DNA from: G963701675 sp963701675 | GTDB taxonomy: Bacteria > Planctomycetota > Planctomycetia > Gemmatales > Gemmataceae | Direction: 5' to 3' | NCBI GenBank assembly: GCA_963701675.1 | Contig: OY969623.1 | Span: forward strand, 7,874,001 to 7,938,000 | DNA length: 64,000 bases | Part shown: positions 19,369-28,431 of the stretch, piece after piece | Layout of the letters: each line of letters opens with the position of its first letter | Position numbering within the stretch: position 1 is the stretch's first letter | Program-made: the position numbers and the translations under genes | Notes under the pieces: generated by a model | What the model was told of the DNA's origin: nothing | Seen by the model: only the letters and a program-made list of their open reading frames with translations | Databases searched by the model: none

Positions 19369-20486
19369 ATGTTCTATTCTCTGAAGACTCTATGGTATGA
19401 ACGACAGCGCTACCTTCCTGGCGCCTTGGCGGTGAGCTTCAGCGCGGTGCTCATTGCTCTTCAAGGCGGCCTATTGCTTGGACTGTTTGCCATTACGTCG
19501 ATTCCCATCGACCATAGTCGGCGCACATCTGGCTCGCCGCGCCGCAAGTGCTCAGTGTCGATCTAGGGAGACCGATCCCGGAAAATCGGATGACTGCGCG
19601 CCTGGCCGGCCAACCAGAAGTCTTGCGAACCGAGAGCTACCTGCAAGGTTTCATGTACTGGACCAAGCCGCAGGGAGGCTCCGAGCTGTGCATCGTTGTT
19701 GGCTGCGCGCTGGATGACGAAGGTATTGGCAGCATCCGCGAGTTGACACCCGAATTGCGGGATCGGCTAACCGAACCCGGCGCCGTGGTCGTCGATCGAT
19801 CAGAGCTTGACAGGCTCGGCATCAAGGGCATCAACGACGTCGCCGAGGTCACCGGAAGGCGCGTACGAGTCGTAGGCCTGGTCGAGGGCTTGAAGAGTCT
19901 GTCCGGGCCGTATGTCCTTTGTTCGATGGCGACAGCCCGGCCGTTGTTGCGCATGCAGCCCGATCAAACCACGTACGTGCTCGCACAGTGCCGAGACCAT
20001 ACGGCCGCAGCAGCCGTTGTGGAACGGCTTCGGGCGCACCGAGACATGGAAATATTCGCCAGCGAGGAGTTCTCGATTCGCTCACGATTGCATTGGTTGC
20101 TGAAAACTAAGGCCGGCGTCGCCATGGGGCTTGCCGCAGCATTGGGCTTGTTGGTGGGTCTGGTTGTAACCACCCAGACGCTTTATGCAGCAACGGTCGC
20201 CTCATTACGCGAGTTCGCGGTGCTGCGCGCCCTGGGAATCCCACGTTGGCGCATGGCAGGAGTCGTTCTCATTCAGGCCTTCTGGGTGGGAGCGATCGGA
20301 ATCGTCATTGCGGTGCCGGCGGTTTTTGGCGCGGCCCACGGTGCTAGCTACCTGCAAGTGCCCGTTACGCTCGCGTACTGGTTGTGGGCCGGGACGATCG
20401 GTTTGACCTTAGCGATGGCCTTGCTCTCGGGGCTGGCTGCGCTTCGCTCTTTGCGGTTAATTGAGCCGATGGTGCTTCTGCGTTAG
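19369..20486 (+). pseudogene. devC: DevC-like ABC transporter permease, interrupted by a frameshift
   Basis: The N-terminus (MFYSLKTLWYERQRYLPG, first membrane helix) is read from the ATG at 19369. At about 19519-19521 one base appears to be missing: the frame runs to a stop at 19566 with a nonsense tail, while HIWLAAPQVLSVDLGRP continues in another frame, open to 20486. Joined, the protein has about 373 residues, the size of DevC/MacB-type permeases. It has a periplasmic domain between helix 1 and three C-terminal helices (GLAAALGLLVGLVV, IQAFWVGAIGIVIAV, GLTLAMALLSGLAAL) and the typical FtsX-fold ALGIPRWRM loop. With the adjacent ATPase and membrane-fusion genes it would form a DevBCA exporter. 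A translated 312-residue fragment from 19548 would lack the first helix. Confidence 0.8.
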
Positions 20487-20498
20487 GCAGAGGAGCAA

Positions 20499-21227
20499 AT
20501 GATTTACGACAAGCCAGACGTGCAAGCTCGCGGTTTGGTCCGCACCTTCGGGAAAGGGGACGTGAAAACCACTGCGCTGAATAACGTTTCCCTCGAGCTG
20601 TGCTGTGGCCAGGTGTGCCTGCTCATGGGACCGTCCGGAAGTGGAAAGTCCACGGTTCTGGCTGTGCTGTCCGGGTTGCTACGGCCCGACCGCGGCTCGG
20701 TTATGGCTCTGGGTCACGATCTATGGGCACTGTCGGACACGGAAAGAGATAGCTTCCGAAGGCGGCACTGTGGCTTCATCTTTCAAGGGTACAACCTGTT
20801 TCCAGCGCTCAACGCCCGTGAACAGTTGGAGGTGTTGCTTCGCTGGGGCGAAAGGGTTCCCGGACGAGAGGCAAGGCGCCGGGCAGCGGAGATGCTTGAC
20901 ATGTTGGGGTTGGGGACGCGACAGCAGCGATTGCACCCGCATCAGCTTTCGGGCGGCGAGAAACAGCGCGTCGCCATCGGACGGGCACTAATCAAGAAGC
21001 CTCGATTATGCTTCGCCGACGAACCGACAAGCGCCCTGGATTGGGCTCATGGCCAGGAAGTGGTGGAATTGCTTCGTCGCGCTGCCTTGCGCCAGGGCGC
21101 CATGGTGCTGATCGTATCTCATGATGCCCGAATCATACCCTTCGCGGACCGCGTGCTTCATTTGGAAGACGGGAACTTACACGAATCCGGTGAGTTTGTG
21201 CCGGTTCTTAATGCGAGTTTAACATGA
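20499..21227 (+). CDS. devA: DevA/MacB-type ABC transporter ATP-binding protein
   Basis: This 242-residue ATPase is intact: Walker A GPSGSGKST (about 44-52), Q-loop FIFQGYNLFP, signature LSGGEKQR (about 150), Walker B CFADEP and the switch His in SHD. The sequence of the Q-loop and signature regions is that of the LolD/MacB/DevA export group. It sits 12 bp after the permease and overlaps the following membrane-fusion gene by an ATGA junction at 21224, so all are probably one transcript with asnB. It would power export of a lipid, glycolipid or modified product through the envelope. Both partner genes are frameshifted in this sequence, so the complex may not be made. Confidence 0.92.
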   Translation: MIYDKPDVQARGLVRTFGKGDVKTTALNNVSLELCCGQVCLLMGPSGSGKSTVLAVLSGLLRPDRGSVMALGHDLWALSDTERDSFRRRHCGFIFQGYNLFPALNAREQLEVLLRWGERVPGREARRRAAEMLDMLGLGTRQQRLHPHQLSGGEKQRVAIGRALIKKPRLCFADEPTSALDWAHGQEVVELLRRAALRQGAMVLIVSHDARIIPFADRVLHLEDGNLHESGEFVPVLNASLT

Positions 21228-22297
21228 CCAAACCAAGACTCTTGCGGCTCACCGTTGGTCTCGGGTTTGCCGTCTGCCTCGCCGGTTTCGCCGCGGTGGG
21301 ATGGCATCGGCGATCATTCGCAAGCCCCCAAGAACCTGCGGCGAACTCCCTCGACTCGAAACCGCGTTTCGTTGTCGGCTTCGGACACGTGGATGTGGAG
21401 CAAGGCATCATCGCCCTCTATCCGACACAACCCGGTCGCGTGATCGAACGACTGGTCCAGGAGAACGAGGACGTTGAAAAAGATCGCGTATTACTGCGAG
21501 TTGACGACACGTTACCGCGGCAGCGTTTGCGCGAGGCAGAGGCCGTTCTTGCCGAAGCGCGGAGCCAGCTGACGGAGATCCAGAAACTTCCGGAGCAGCA
21601 TCAGGCCAAGATCGAGCAACAGCAAGCCGCCATTCTCGCCTACGAGCACCGTGTGCAGGCAGCCGCGCATCAGCGTGAACTTGCGAAGTATCGCGCAGAA
21701 AAGAAAATGCTTAACGTCTTGGAAGCAAAGGCGGCTGAAGAAGATGCGAGTGCGCTGCAGGCGCTCTTACAGGCGGAGCGTTTAAAGCTGCGCGATCTGA
21801 CTCTCATCGATCCACAAGCTGCGGTGCAGAGGGCGGAGAAGGAGGTCGAGGCAAAGAGCGCTCGGCGCGACCAGGCGGCGTACTTTGTCGAGGAATGCGA
21901 GATTCGCGCTCCCTGCCGTGGCCGGGTCGCTTCGGATGCGGGCCAACGTCGGTGATTATCTCGCTCCGCTGCCGGGCGCCCGGCCGTCGACTTCTGTCCC
22001 GACGGGCCGCGCATCATCCGCGGCGAGATCGACCAGGAGAATGCCGGACGCATTGGCAATCCGGCCGACGCCCCCATCAATGTCGAGATCGCAGACGACT
22101 GCCACTCGGGCGCGGTCTGGAAAGGCCGTGTGACTCGCCTCTCCGACTGGTATTCGCAACGCCGATCCACCACGCTCGACCCACTCCAGTTTAATGACGT
22201 TCGGACACTGGAGTGCATCATCGAGGTATCCCCGGGTGACAAGCCGCTTCGGATCGGCCAGCGAGTCCGCGTGAAGATTGCCGTACAGAATCAATAG
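21224..22297 (+). pseudogene. devB: DevB-like membrane fusion (HlyD-family) protein, interrupted by paired frameshifts
   Basis: The ATG at 21224 overlaps the ATPase stop. An N-terminal membrane anchor (LTVGLGFAVCLAGFAAVGW), a lipoyl half-motif and a long coiled coil of Ala/Glu/Gln/Lys helices (about 90-225) lead to ECEIRAPCRGRV, the second lipoyl half. There the frame runs to TGA at 21953-21955. The expected continuation LRMRANVGDYLAPLPGA lies in a second frame (one extra base at about 21929). The rest (VDFCPDGPRIIRGEIDQE to VRVKIAVQNQ) lies back in the first frame from about 21986 to the TAG at 22297 (one missing base near 21983). Restored, it is about 357 residues, normal for DevB. Because the two shifts compensate, only the in-between stop truncates the product. 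Confidence 0.78.
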
Positions 22298-22426
22298 GCC
22301 GATGTGTCACGTCCCGGTCGGCTCACGCGCGGGCGATGGGCTTACTCATTGCCTCCCTTTTTCTGCGAGAGTATGCTAAATGTGTATACCCGGCACCGGA
22401 CAGGGAAGGTCAATTGAGGCCCGGGC

Positions 22427-22612
22427 GTGAAGGAAGACATTAAGAGGGTGAACGCCGTCGCCGATAAGTATCGAATGACGCCGGCACAGCGACTTGATTT
22501 TGGTGAATACTTACACCAGCTGAAAAAGTGCGGCGATTTCGGTACGGCGAGTAACGGAGACTTCACTTGGGATGAGCTTTGTCAGCGCGCCCAGGACTTT
22601 TTGAAAGAATAG
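22427..22612 (+). CDS. Small protein resembling C-terminal segments of polymorphic toxins; function unknown
   Basis: A GTG start at 22427 with GAGG about 8 bases upstream gives 61 residues; an in-frame stop at 22415 rules out an N-terminal extension. The protein is charged and helical, with RMTPAQRLDFGEYLHQLK, then DFTWDELCQRAQDF. From memory this pattern ('RRxFGxYxxxxK..G..GT....GDFTWxEL...AxEF') is seen at the extreme C-termini of some RHS/polymorphic toxin proteins, but I cannot confirm the family. It is followed after 11 bases by a 171-codon gene, which would fit a toxin-remnant/immunity pair. No RHS or other delivery domain is nearby. Confidence 0.6.
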   Translation: MKEDIKRVNAVADKYRMTPAQRLDFGEYLHQLKKCGDFGTASNGDFTWDELCQRAQDFLKE

Positions 22613-22623
22613 TGCTTGTCGTG

Positions 22624-23139
22624 ATGAAACGAGAAAGCAGACCCTGTGGCGAGTTGGATATCGGAACGATCAAGAGGACTCTGCGCACCGTACAAATGGC
22701 TAAGTTCCTCAAAGCATCATTCGGATATGGTGACGAGTTACTGTTGCACTTTGGCGGCCCCGTGGCCCGCACAACAAAAAAGCTACAAGACGACCGCGGT
22801 GGTTGGGTACTGCGTACACAAGGTACGGGGTGGCGCATATCGGGAGCCAATGATGCCGTGATGGCTCAGTCGGGCCACTCCTCAGATGAGTCGGTAATCA
22901 ATTCTCTACTTGGCGGTGCTTCTGTTATCCGGATGGAAGATTGCACTGGTTACGGCTGCTTCTATGTGTTGCACGTCTACTTCGACAATGGACTGTGTTT
23001 TTCAATCTTACCGCGGCTTGAAGATTGCGATCCCGAAGTGCCTTTCTGGGAACTTCTGACTCCGCAAGGGGATTCACTTTCTTACGCACCCGATGGTGTC
23101 TGGACATTCGTTGAACAAAACGTGGTCCCTTCCGCCTGA
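22624..23139 (+). CDS. Hypothetical protein, possible immunity-like partner of the preceding gene
   Basis: The 171-residue protein has no signal peptide or membrane helix. The ATG at 22624 is chosen over a TTG/GTG-type extension. The second half has the layout of a widespread soluble uncharacterised group: WVLRTQGTGWRI, then LLGGASVIRMED, alternating beta strands FYVLHVYFDNGLCFSIL, then WELLTPQGDSLSYAPDG. Acidic, aromatic single-domain proteins of this size often follow small toxin genes as immunity proteins. The 11 bp spacing to the preceding 61-codon gene supports co-expression. Function is not established. Confidence 0.65.
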   Translation: MKRESRPCGELDIGTIKRTLRTVQMAKFLKASFGYGDELLLHFGGPVARTTKKLQDDRGGWVLRTQGTGWRISGANDAVMAQSGHSSDESVINSLLGGASVIRMEDCTGYGCFYVLHVYFDNGLCFSILPRLEDCDPEVPFWELLTPQGDSLSYAPDGVWTFVEQNVVPSA

Positions 23140-23273
23140 TAGATTCGGGGCGCTACTCTTCACGTCATCCTCCTCCGCCTCATCGTCAAAGTCGCGGGAA
23201 GCTAATCTTGCCTAAATGACATCGCCGATAGAAGTAGCAGACTTTTCCTATCCCGGCACGGAGGCCGAACCGC

Positions 23274-24482
23274 ATGCGAAACGGCGTTCTCGGCGCCTGG
23301 TTAATCTGCGCAACTACCACGTTTGCCCAGAATCCCGGCACGTCCGACTTGGTTGCCGCCCCAGCACCCGCAGTTTTGCATGTTGAGCCGGGCCTCGATT
23401 CGTCGCTAGACACCGATGAATACTTCTACGCCGCGGTTGACTTCCTATTCCGTTGGTTTAAGCCGGTCTGTGCCAGTGTGCCCATCGTCTCCATCGGCGA
23501 CTCGGGCGCACCGATTCCTGGAGCCTTGGGGCAGCCAGGCACCCAATTCGTGGTGGGTGGTTCGCCGCCGCACAAGTTCGAGTTCCCAATGACGCCTGGC
23601 CTGCAGCTTACTGTGGGATGGGATCGAAGCGACGGTGCGGTCGGATGGAAAGCCCGCGGCTTCATCATGGAACAGGCCGCGAACAGCCAGCGCTTTGCGG
23701 CGGATGCGAACGGTTTTCCTAACACTTACCTTCCCTACCAAGCGCCCGACAACAGTTACCAAGCCCTTCCGTTCACGATCCCTGGGCTTGTCACCGGCGG
23801 TTCGGTGGCTGTCGGCAGTTCCAAAATCTGGGGCATCGATAGCGACATCACCGTTCCGTTTGCCATCGGTCGCGATAACAGTGTTTGCTATGGCGCCTTC
23901 CTGATTGGCGGGCGCTACCTGGACCTCACCGACCGCGTTCGCGTGACCAACGCACTGCATCTGGTGGGCGACCCATCAGCGTTTGCAATCGGTGCGGATC
24001 AGTTCAGCACGCATAACAAGTTCGCAGGTCCTCAGATCGGCGCCACGCTCGGACTCCAGCGCGGCATCTGGTCGATCGAATACACGACGAAGCTCGCCGC
24101 AGGACTGACTCACCAGATCCGCAACATAGAGGGTTCACCGTTGTTGACCTATTCGGTCCTATCACCACTCCTGGTTCCAGGGCCTCTGTTAGCGCTGCCA
24201 AGCAATATCGGCCGCGAGAGCGCTCACCGGGTCACCCTAGTTCCTGAGATTGCGATCAAGTCTCAGTTGGTGCTCAATTCATTTTGTTCGGTATCGATGG
24301 GCTATTCGCTGCTCTACTGGAACAAGGTGCTTTGTCCCGGCGATCAGATGAGTCCGCTCGTCAACGCCGGCCAGGTGCCGTTTCAGGCGCCGGTAGTTGG
24401 CGCCCTCGACCCGAAACCGGCATTCATGCATACGGACTATTTCGCCCACGGCTTAGATTTCGGCGTTCAGTTCCGTTATTGA
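23274..24482 (+). CDS. BBP7-type outer-membrane beta-barrel protein
   Basis: The ATG at 23274 has GAGG at a good distance and begins a short signal peptide (VLGAWLICATTTFAQ). The 402-residue protein ends in Phe-Arg-Tyr (GVQFRY), an aromatic C-terminus typical of barrel proteins. It has alternating amphipathic strands, a YFYAAVDFLFRWFK block after the signal, and GLDFGVQF at the end. The general arrangement matches planctomycete BBP7 (beta-barrel porin-like) proteins, which occur in many copies per genome. It probably sits in the outer membrane as a pore or surface protein; substrate unknown. The gene converges on the LEPR-motif propeller gene 43 bp downstream. Confidence 0.8.
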   Translation: MRNGVLGAWLICATTTFAQNPGTSDLVAAPAPAVLHVEPGLDSSLDTDEYFYAAVDFLFRWFKPVCASVPIVSIGDSGAPIPGALGQPGTQFVVGGSPPHKFEFPMTPGLQLTVGWDRSDGAVGWKARGFIMEQAANSQRFAADANGFPNTYLPYQAPDNSYQALPFTIPGLVTGGSVAVGSSKIWGIDSDITVPFAIGRDNSVCYGAFLIGGRYLDLTDRVRVTNALHLVGDPSAFAIGADQFSTHNKFAGPQIGATLGLQRGIWSIEYTTKLAAGLTHQIRNIEGSPLLTYSVLSPLLVPGPLLALPSNIGRESAHRVTLVPEIAIKSQLVLNSFCSVSMGYSLLYWNKVLCPGDQMSPLVNAGQVPFQAPVVGALDPKPAFMHTDYFAHGLDFGVQFRY

Positions 24483-24525
24483 AAGCAGACAGCCATCGGC
24501 GTATCACGCGGCAGCTAGCATTGAC

Positions 24526-26280
24526 TCACAGCGGTTGACTGGCGGCCGTGACAAAGCCATCGTCACCGCCGTTCCACGTCGGGTCGCAGCCGGAAGGCGG
24601 GGGTATCATCGAGGCGGTCGGCGTTGTCGTTGTCCCGACCATGAAGACGTTCGCCGTCGCGGCGGACGTTTCCAGATCGATGCCTGCGCTGCGGTCATCG
24701 AACCCCGGAGCGCCGAGAACGGTGAATCCCAAGCGAATGCCACCGCTGGGGTCGAACTTGTTAATTCCTGCGTCGAAGTCGGCGAAGTAGCCGATTCGAT
24801 CGGCGACATACGCATTTCCCGAGCGGTCGACGGCAATGTCCCAGCCCGACCAATTGATGCCCGGCTGAGACCAGACCACGGCGTAACGGTTCGGGCCCGC
24901 AGTGCTGCCTGTCGCAGGATCGAGTTTGGCCAGCATGAGCGCTTCTAGCCCGGGAATGCTTGGATCGACCACCAGGCCGGCCGCGTAGAGGCCGCCGGCA
25001 CTACTCGATCCGCCTAGCAATCGGACGCCGTGCATTCCCTCGTCAGGGTGACCGGCGGACACGAAACTAGTGCTCCACGGAGAAACCAACCCCCCACTGT
25101 TGATTCGAAGGGTTACGTTGAATACGCCTCCCGGTCCTTGAAAGCGACTGCCGATATAGGCGTGGCGTCCTCGATCTGCGTCGATGGACAATCCTTCGGT
25201 TACGCCGCCATAGTCGAAAGTTGTGCTGTACCGGGGGACGGCAAGCGTCGGATCAAAGGAGTGAGCAAGGCCCACGGGATGGGCATGAATATTCGGATCG
25301 AAAATGATTCCGGTCACATAGACGTCCGGCGATCCGGGATTGGAACTTAGTCCAATGCCGTTTAAGGCGAGGAAGCCACCCGCAGGAGCGGCATACGTGA
25401 CAAGGCCAATGGGAGTGAGCGTCGAGTCCATTTGAATGATAAACGCGCCGCCGGACCCGCCGCCGTCCGTGCCCGCCACGTAGATGCCGTTGGTGTTAAC
25501 GGCAATATCGCGGATCTCGATGCCTATGCCGCCGCTTATGGTGACGCCAAACTCGCAGGCGCCGTTGGGAAGATAGCTATCTACTGTGCCCGCAGATCCG
25601 CCCCCAAACGACGAATGGCCAACGGTGTAAGCCTTACCAAGGTTGGGCCCTTTGCCGGCGGCCACGGCGTGGTTGGCATCGTTACTCGCCGCGCCACGAT
25701 AGGAATTATAGAGCGGCGCCTTGGTGGCGCCGCCATCGCAATCGCGTCGTTCGAATCGCAGGGCGGACGGACGGAGCTCAAGATCAATGGCGTGAATTGA
25801 TGCGTGCAATTGCTGAGAGCGCACCGATCTGTGTTGAGGTAAAGGTGAACCGGTGGGCCGACTCGCTGACTCAGCGACTGCGGATGCTTGTTGCGCAGCG
25901 GCCACCGCCGCTCGCGGCATGTGGAATGCGGGACTCGGCATTAGCTGCATTGGGGAAACGGTGTCATCATCCGCCCCCGGCTTCGAGTCGCGCATGTCCC
26001 GGGCCGACCCTGTCTGCGCTGTGATTTCGTATGCCGGTACCTGTTTGGCGTAGTGGTCCGTCTCGGCTGTGAGTGAATCAATGTTGTGCTCAAGTGATGA
26101 CAGCAATTGTGCGCTCGGCAGCGCCAGCAGTTCTAGATCGCACCGAAGAACGGCATTGCCCATCCAATCCAAGTCCGGCGTCGTGAGGTGCATCGATCCC
26201 GGTTGGAGTCGCCCTTCCAGCCACTCGAGTCTCGGACAGAATCGACGTCGCACGGCGGAGCGCTTGGGTTTGCTAGCCAT
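24526..26280 (-). CDS. Surface propeller protein with LEPR-like N-terminus (SBBP-like repeats)
   Basis: The ATG at 26280 (MASKPKRSAVRRR) has GAGGGAA upstream; an in-frame TTG 12 bases earlier is less likely. The 584-residue protein starts with a strongly basic segment and RLEWLEGRLQPGS, the same N-terminal motif type as the SBBP/BNR gene at 4647, and no hydrophobic signal core. After a low-complexity linker, about residues 200-580 contain SBBP-like propeller repeats: IAVNTNGIYVAGTDG, SNPGSPDVYVTGI, ADRGRHAYIGSRF, VDRSGNAYVADRIGY. It is probably a surface-exposed beta-propeller. A following small gene (stop at 26368) is upstream on the same strand, with 87 bp between. Confidence 0.8.
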   Translation of the reverse strand: MASKPKRSAVRRRFCPRLEWLEGRLQPGSMHLTTPDLDWMGNAVLRCDLELLALPSAQLLSSLEHNIDSLTAETDHYAKQVPAYEITAQTGSARDMRDSKPGADDDTVSPMQLMPSPAFHMPRAAVAAAQQASAVAESASRPTGSPLPQHRSVRSQQLHASIHAIDLELRPSALRFERRDCDGGATKAPLYNSYRGAASNDANHAVAAGKGPNLGKAYTVGHSSFGGGSAGTVDSYLPNGACEFGVTISGGIGIEIRDIAVNTNGIYVAGTDGGGSGGAFIIQMDSTLTPIGLVTYAAPAGGFLALNGIGLSSNPGSPDVYVTGIIFDPNIHAHPVGLAHSFDPTLAVPRYSTTFDYGGVTEGLSIDADRGRHAYIGSRFQGPGGVFNVTLRINSGGLVSPWSTSFVSAGHPDEGMHGVRLLGGSSSAGGLYAAGLVVDPSIPGLEALMLAKLDPATGSTAGPNRYAVVWSQPGINWSGWDIAVDRSGNAYVADRIGYFADFDAGINKFDPSGGIRLGFTVLGAPGFDDRSAGIDLETSAATANVFMVGTTTTPTASMIPPPSGCDPTWNGGDDGFVTAASQPL

Positions 26281-26367
26281 TGGTTCCCTCAATCAAACGT
26301 TGGTAGCGGAACTAAGACTAACCCACTCTGATTGGGTTTGCAAGCGCGGCGTAATTCCCATAGTGGG

Positions 26368-26844
26368 TCAGTTTGAATCTGGGCGAAAATCGGAATTTGG
26401 CAGAATGGAACGCGAGTTGATTCCTGCGGCCCGTAGAGCCTCCTTCAACCGGACCGAGTCACCCCCACGATAGTACACCCGCTTCTCGTGCGTCTCCCCC
26501 GCGGCAAACGCTCCTGGTCGTCCGTCACGTAAATCAAACAGAGACACGTGGAAGGAGCGCCCGCCCTTGCAGGCGATTTGCAGCTCACCAATAATCACCC
26601 ATTTCGCCGGAAAGTTGTCGCGGCGCGCGGGCTGGAGTGTGGCAAAAATCTTATCCCAGTGCTCCCGTGGCACCGTGAACTTGGCCCTCTCTTTCGTGGC
26701 TGGATCGCGGTACTCGATACCCTCAATATCGTCCGTGAGCGGGAGCGGGTTCACCTCGAAACCGCCGCTGACAATCCACCAGACGACAGTACCACCAACA
26801 GCCAATACCGCAAGGAAGCTTAAGCGCAAGACCGCTTTCTTCAT
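26368..26844 (-). CDS. Hypothetical membrane-anchored protein
   Basis: The start is the ATG at 26844 (MKKAVLRLSFLAVLAVGG), which gives a basic N-terminus followed by a hydrophobic helix (about residues 7-27), either a signal peptide or an anchor. The remaining 130 residues form a small mixed alpha/beta domain: EGIEYRDPATKERAKFTV, then WVIIGELQIACKGGRSFHVSLFDL and VYYRGGDSVRLKEALR. No family is recognised. Translation upstream of 26844 adds only a low-probability extension. It lies between the 27 bp inverted repeat and the surface propeller gene. Confidence 0.7.
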   Translation of the reverse strand: MKKAVLRLSFLAVLAVGGTVVWWIVSGGFEVNPLPLTDDIEGIEYRDPATKERAKFTVPREHWDKIFATLQPARRDNFPAKWVIIGELQIACKGGRSFHVSLFDLRDGRPGAFAAGETHEKRVYYRGGDSVRLKEALRAAGINSRSILPNSDFRPDSN

Positions 26845-27010
26845 ACTCGTTATTAAACCAAAGCGATTTTTGGAAGAAAGACCGATTAGTCCGCAAGCCG
26901 ATTCCTCGTTAAGTGCCAACTCGGCCCCGATCGATGCTCAATCGCGGTGCAACGGCATTCAAAGTCAGTAGGTGGCGAGTAGTAGTTCAGTTTGGAAAAC
27001 TCACGGACAC

Positions 27011-27079
27011 GACACAAGCCTGACGCGCAAGCGAAGGGAAGTCTATCGCAATCCTTCGCTTGCGCGTCAGGCTTGTGTC
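27011..27079. repeat. 27 bp perfect inverted repeat between minus-strand genes
   Basis: The left arm at 27011-27037 and right arm at 27053-27079 are perfectly complementary over 27 bp around a 15 bp loop; the core word is AAGCCTGACGCGCAAGCGAAG and its complement, shortened here to key parts (AAGCCTGACG, CGCAAGCGAAGG). It begins 49 bases after the M20 peptidase stop. It may work as a transcript-end hairpin, but there is no T-run. The sequence looks like a dispersed planctomycete repeat. Confidence 0.8.
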
Positions 27080-27127
27080 CCACGTGAAGCGAGCGGGTGC
27101 CAAATCGCACCACTACCAGGTGGCGCC

Positions 27128-28333
27128 TCACATGGTTGCGACCGCTAGTGCCATGTGGCAGCCGCGTTTGAAATCGTCTAGATCGACGTACTCGCCGATG
27201 GCGTGGATGTTATTTTGGCCGGCGCCGAATGTGATCGTCGGGATTCCGTGGCGAACGACCCAGTTCGCGTCGAGTCCGCCGTTGGAAATGCGAAGCGCCG
27301 GCTTGAGGCCGAGCGATTCGGCGGCCGCTGCTGCCCGGCGGACTACGGGAAGATCGGGTTTCAAACGGAACGGGAAGTAGTCGCGTCGAGCCTCGAAACG
27401 CACACGGGCGCCACGTTTCTTGTGGTCGCGCACTATCCCGGCCGCAAGCTTGAATGAGCGCCGAAAGGCTGCCGTGATTTCGCCGACGAACTTGATGTCA
27501 TGGCCACGGGATTCGCCGAATACCAGGGCGTAGTCGGTAACGACATTGGTGGCAATGCCGGCACTTTGGCCATTCTTGCCGCCAAAGACGCCGACGTTTG
27601 ACGTGCCTTCTTTACCGCTGCGTTTGATCTTACCGAACCAGCCGGCCGCGTAGATGTCGGACAGTGCCAGCGATGCCACCATCGTGGCCGATACGCCACG
27701 CTCCGGATAGACGCCGGCGTGAGACGCCCGGCCTTGGATTTCGGCGTGCCATCGGTCCGCGCCGACGGCGCCGATGGTGATTTCGGCAGCGTCACTCCCA
27801 TCGATGTTGTAACCCTCTGTGGGGGCTTGAAGCATTTCGTGGTTCACGTGACGTGCACCCCATAAGCCGCTCTCTTCCCTGACGGTGAAGAGCAATGTCA
27901 GCGGCGGATGCGGGATCTTTTCTTTCAAAAGAGTCGCCGCGAGTGTAACCAGGCACGCCACTCCGGTTCGGTTGTCGCCACCCAATGCCGTTTCGCCGGC
28001 GGCGACAATGCGCTTACCTTTGCGGACCGGCTTAGCGCCCGCACACAGTGGGACCGTGTCGAGGTGCGTCATTAGCAAACGACGCTTCTCGGCACCAGTG
28101 CCCGGGAGCGTAACGATCAAGTTGCCCGTTTGCGTCGGTAACGGGATTCGCTTGTTGGCGTCGTCAAATTGGATGGAGCGGCGCGGTACGCCGACGGCTT
28201 CCAGCTCATCGACGACGGCCTTGCCGATCGCGGCTTCCTCACCGGTTATTCCCTCAACCGAAAGGAACCGCATGAGGCGGTCCACCGCTGCGTCGGTGTT
28301 AATATCGATGCCGTTCTTGATCTTTTGTCGCAT
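27128..28333 (-). CDS. M20-family metallopeptidase (PepT/tripeptidase-like)
   Basis: Starting at the ATG at 28333 (MRQKIKNGIDINTDAAVDR) the protein has 401 residues. The dinuclear-zinc ligands of the M20 family are visible in order: HLDTVP (His, bridging region Asp), GGDNRTG (bridging Asp), REESG (catalytic Glu and ligand Glu), NIDGSD (Asp) and NNIHAIGE (His). A dimerisation/lid domain separates the two halves of the catalytic domain (around GRASHAGVYPERG). The arrangement is closest to peptidase T / M20B-type aminopeptidases, which release N-terminal residues from small peptides in the cytoplasm. No signal peptide. It is divergent from the riboswitch-controlled transporter. Confidence 0.9.
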   Translation of the reverse strand: MRQKIKNGIDINTDAAVDRLMRFLSVEGITGEEAAIGKAVVDELEAVGVPRRSIQFDDANKRIPLPTQTGNLIVTLPGTGAEKRRLLMTHLDTVPLCAGAKPVRKGKRIVAAGETALGGDNRTGVACLVTLAATLLKEKIPHPPLTLLFTVREESGLWGARHVNHEMLQAPTEGYNIDGSDAAEITIGAVGADRWHAEIQGRASHAGVYPERGVSATMVASLALSDIYAAGWFGKIKRSGKEGTSNVGVFGGKNGQSAGIATNVVTDYALVFGESRGHDIKFVGEITAAFRRSFKLAAGIVRDHKKRGARVRFEARRDYFPFRLKPDLPVVRRAAAAAESLGLKPALRISNGGLDANWVVRHGIPTITFGAGQNNIHAIGEYVDLDDFKRGCHMALAVATM

Positions 28334-28431
28334 CTTATTATCCAATGATTAGTTGCAGCAAGGCGAAGTCGTATGATCTCGTTCGCGGCCCTTGTTACAT
28401 GGATCATAGGTATTTATAATTCGCCCCTTGT

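Noticed and set aside
21926..21990. Programmed ribosomal frameshifting in devB
   Set aside because: Two opposite shifts would be required and no slippery heptamer or pseudoknot is evident; mutation or sequencing error is simpler.
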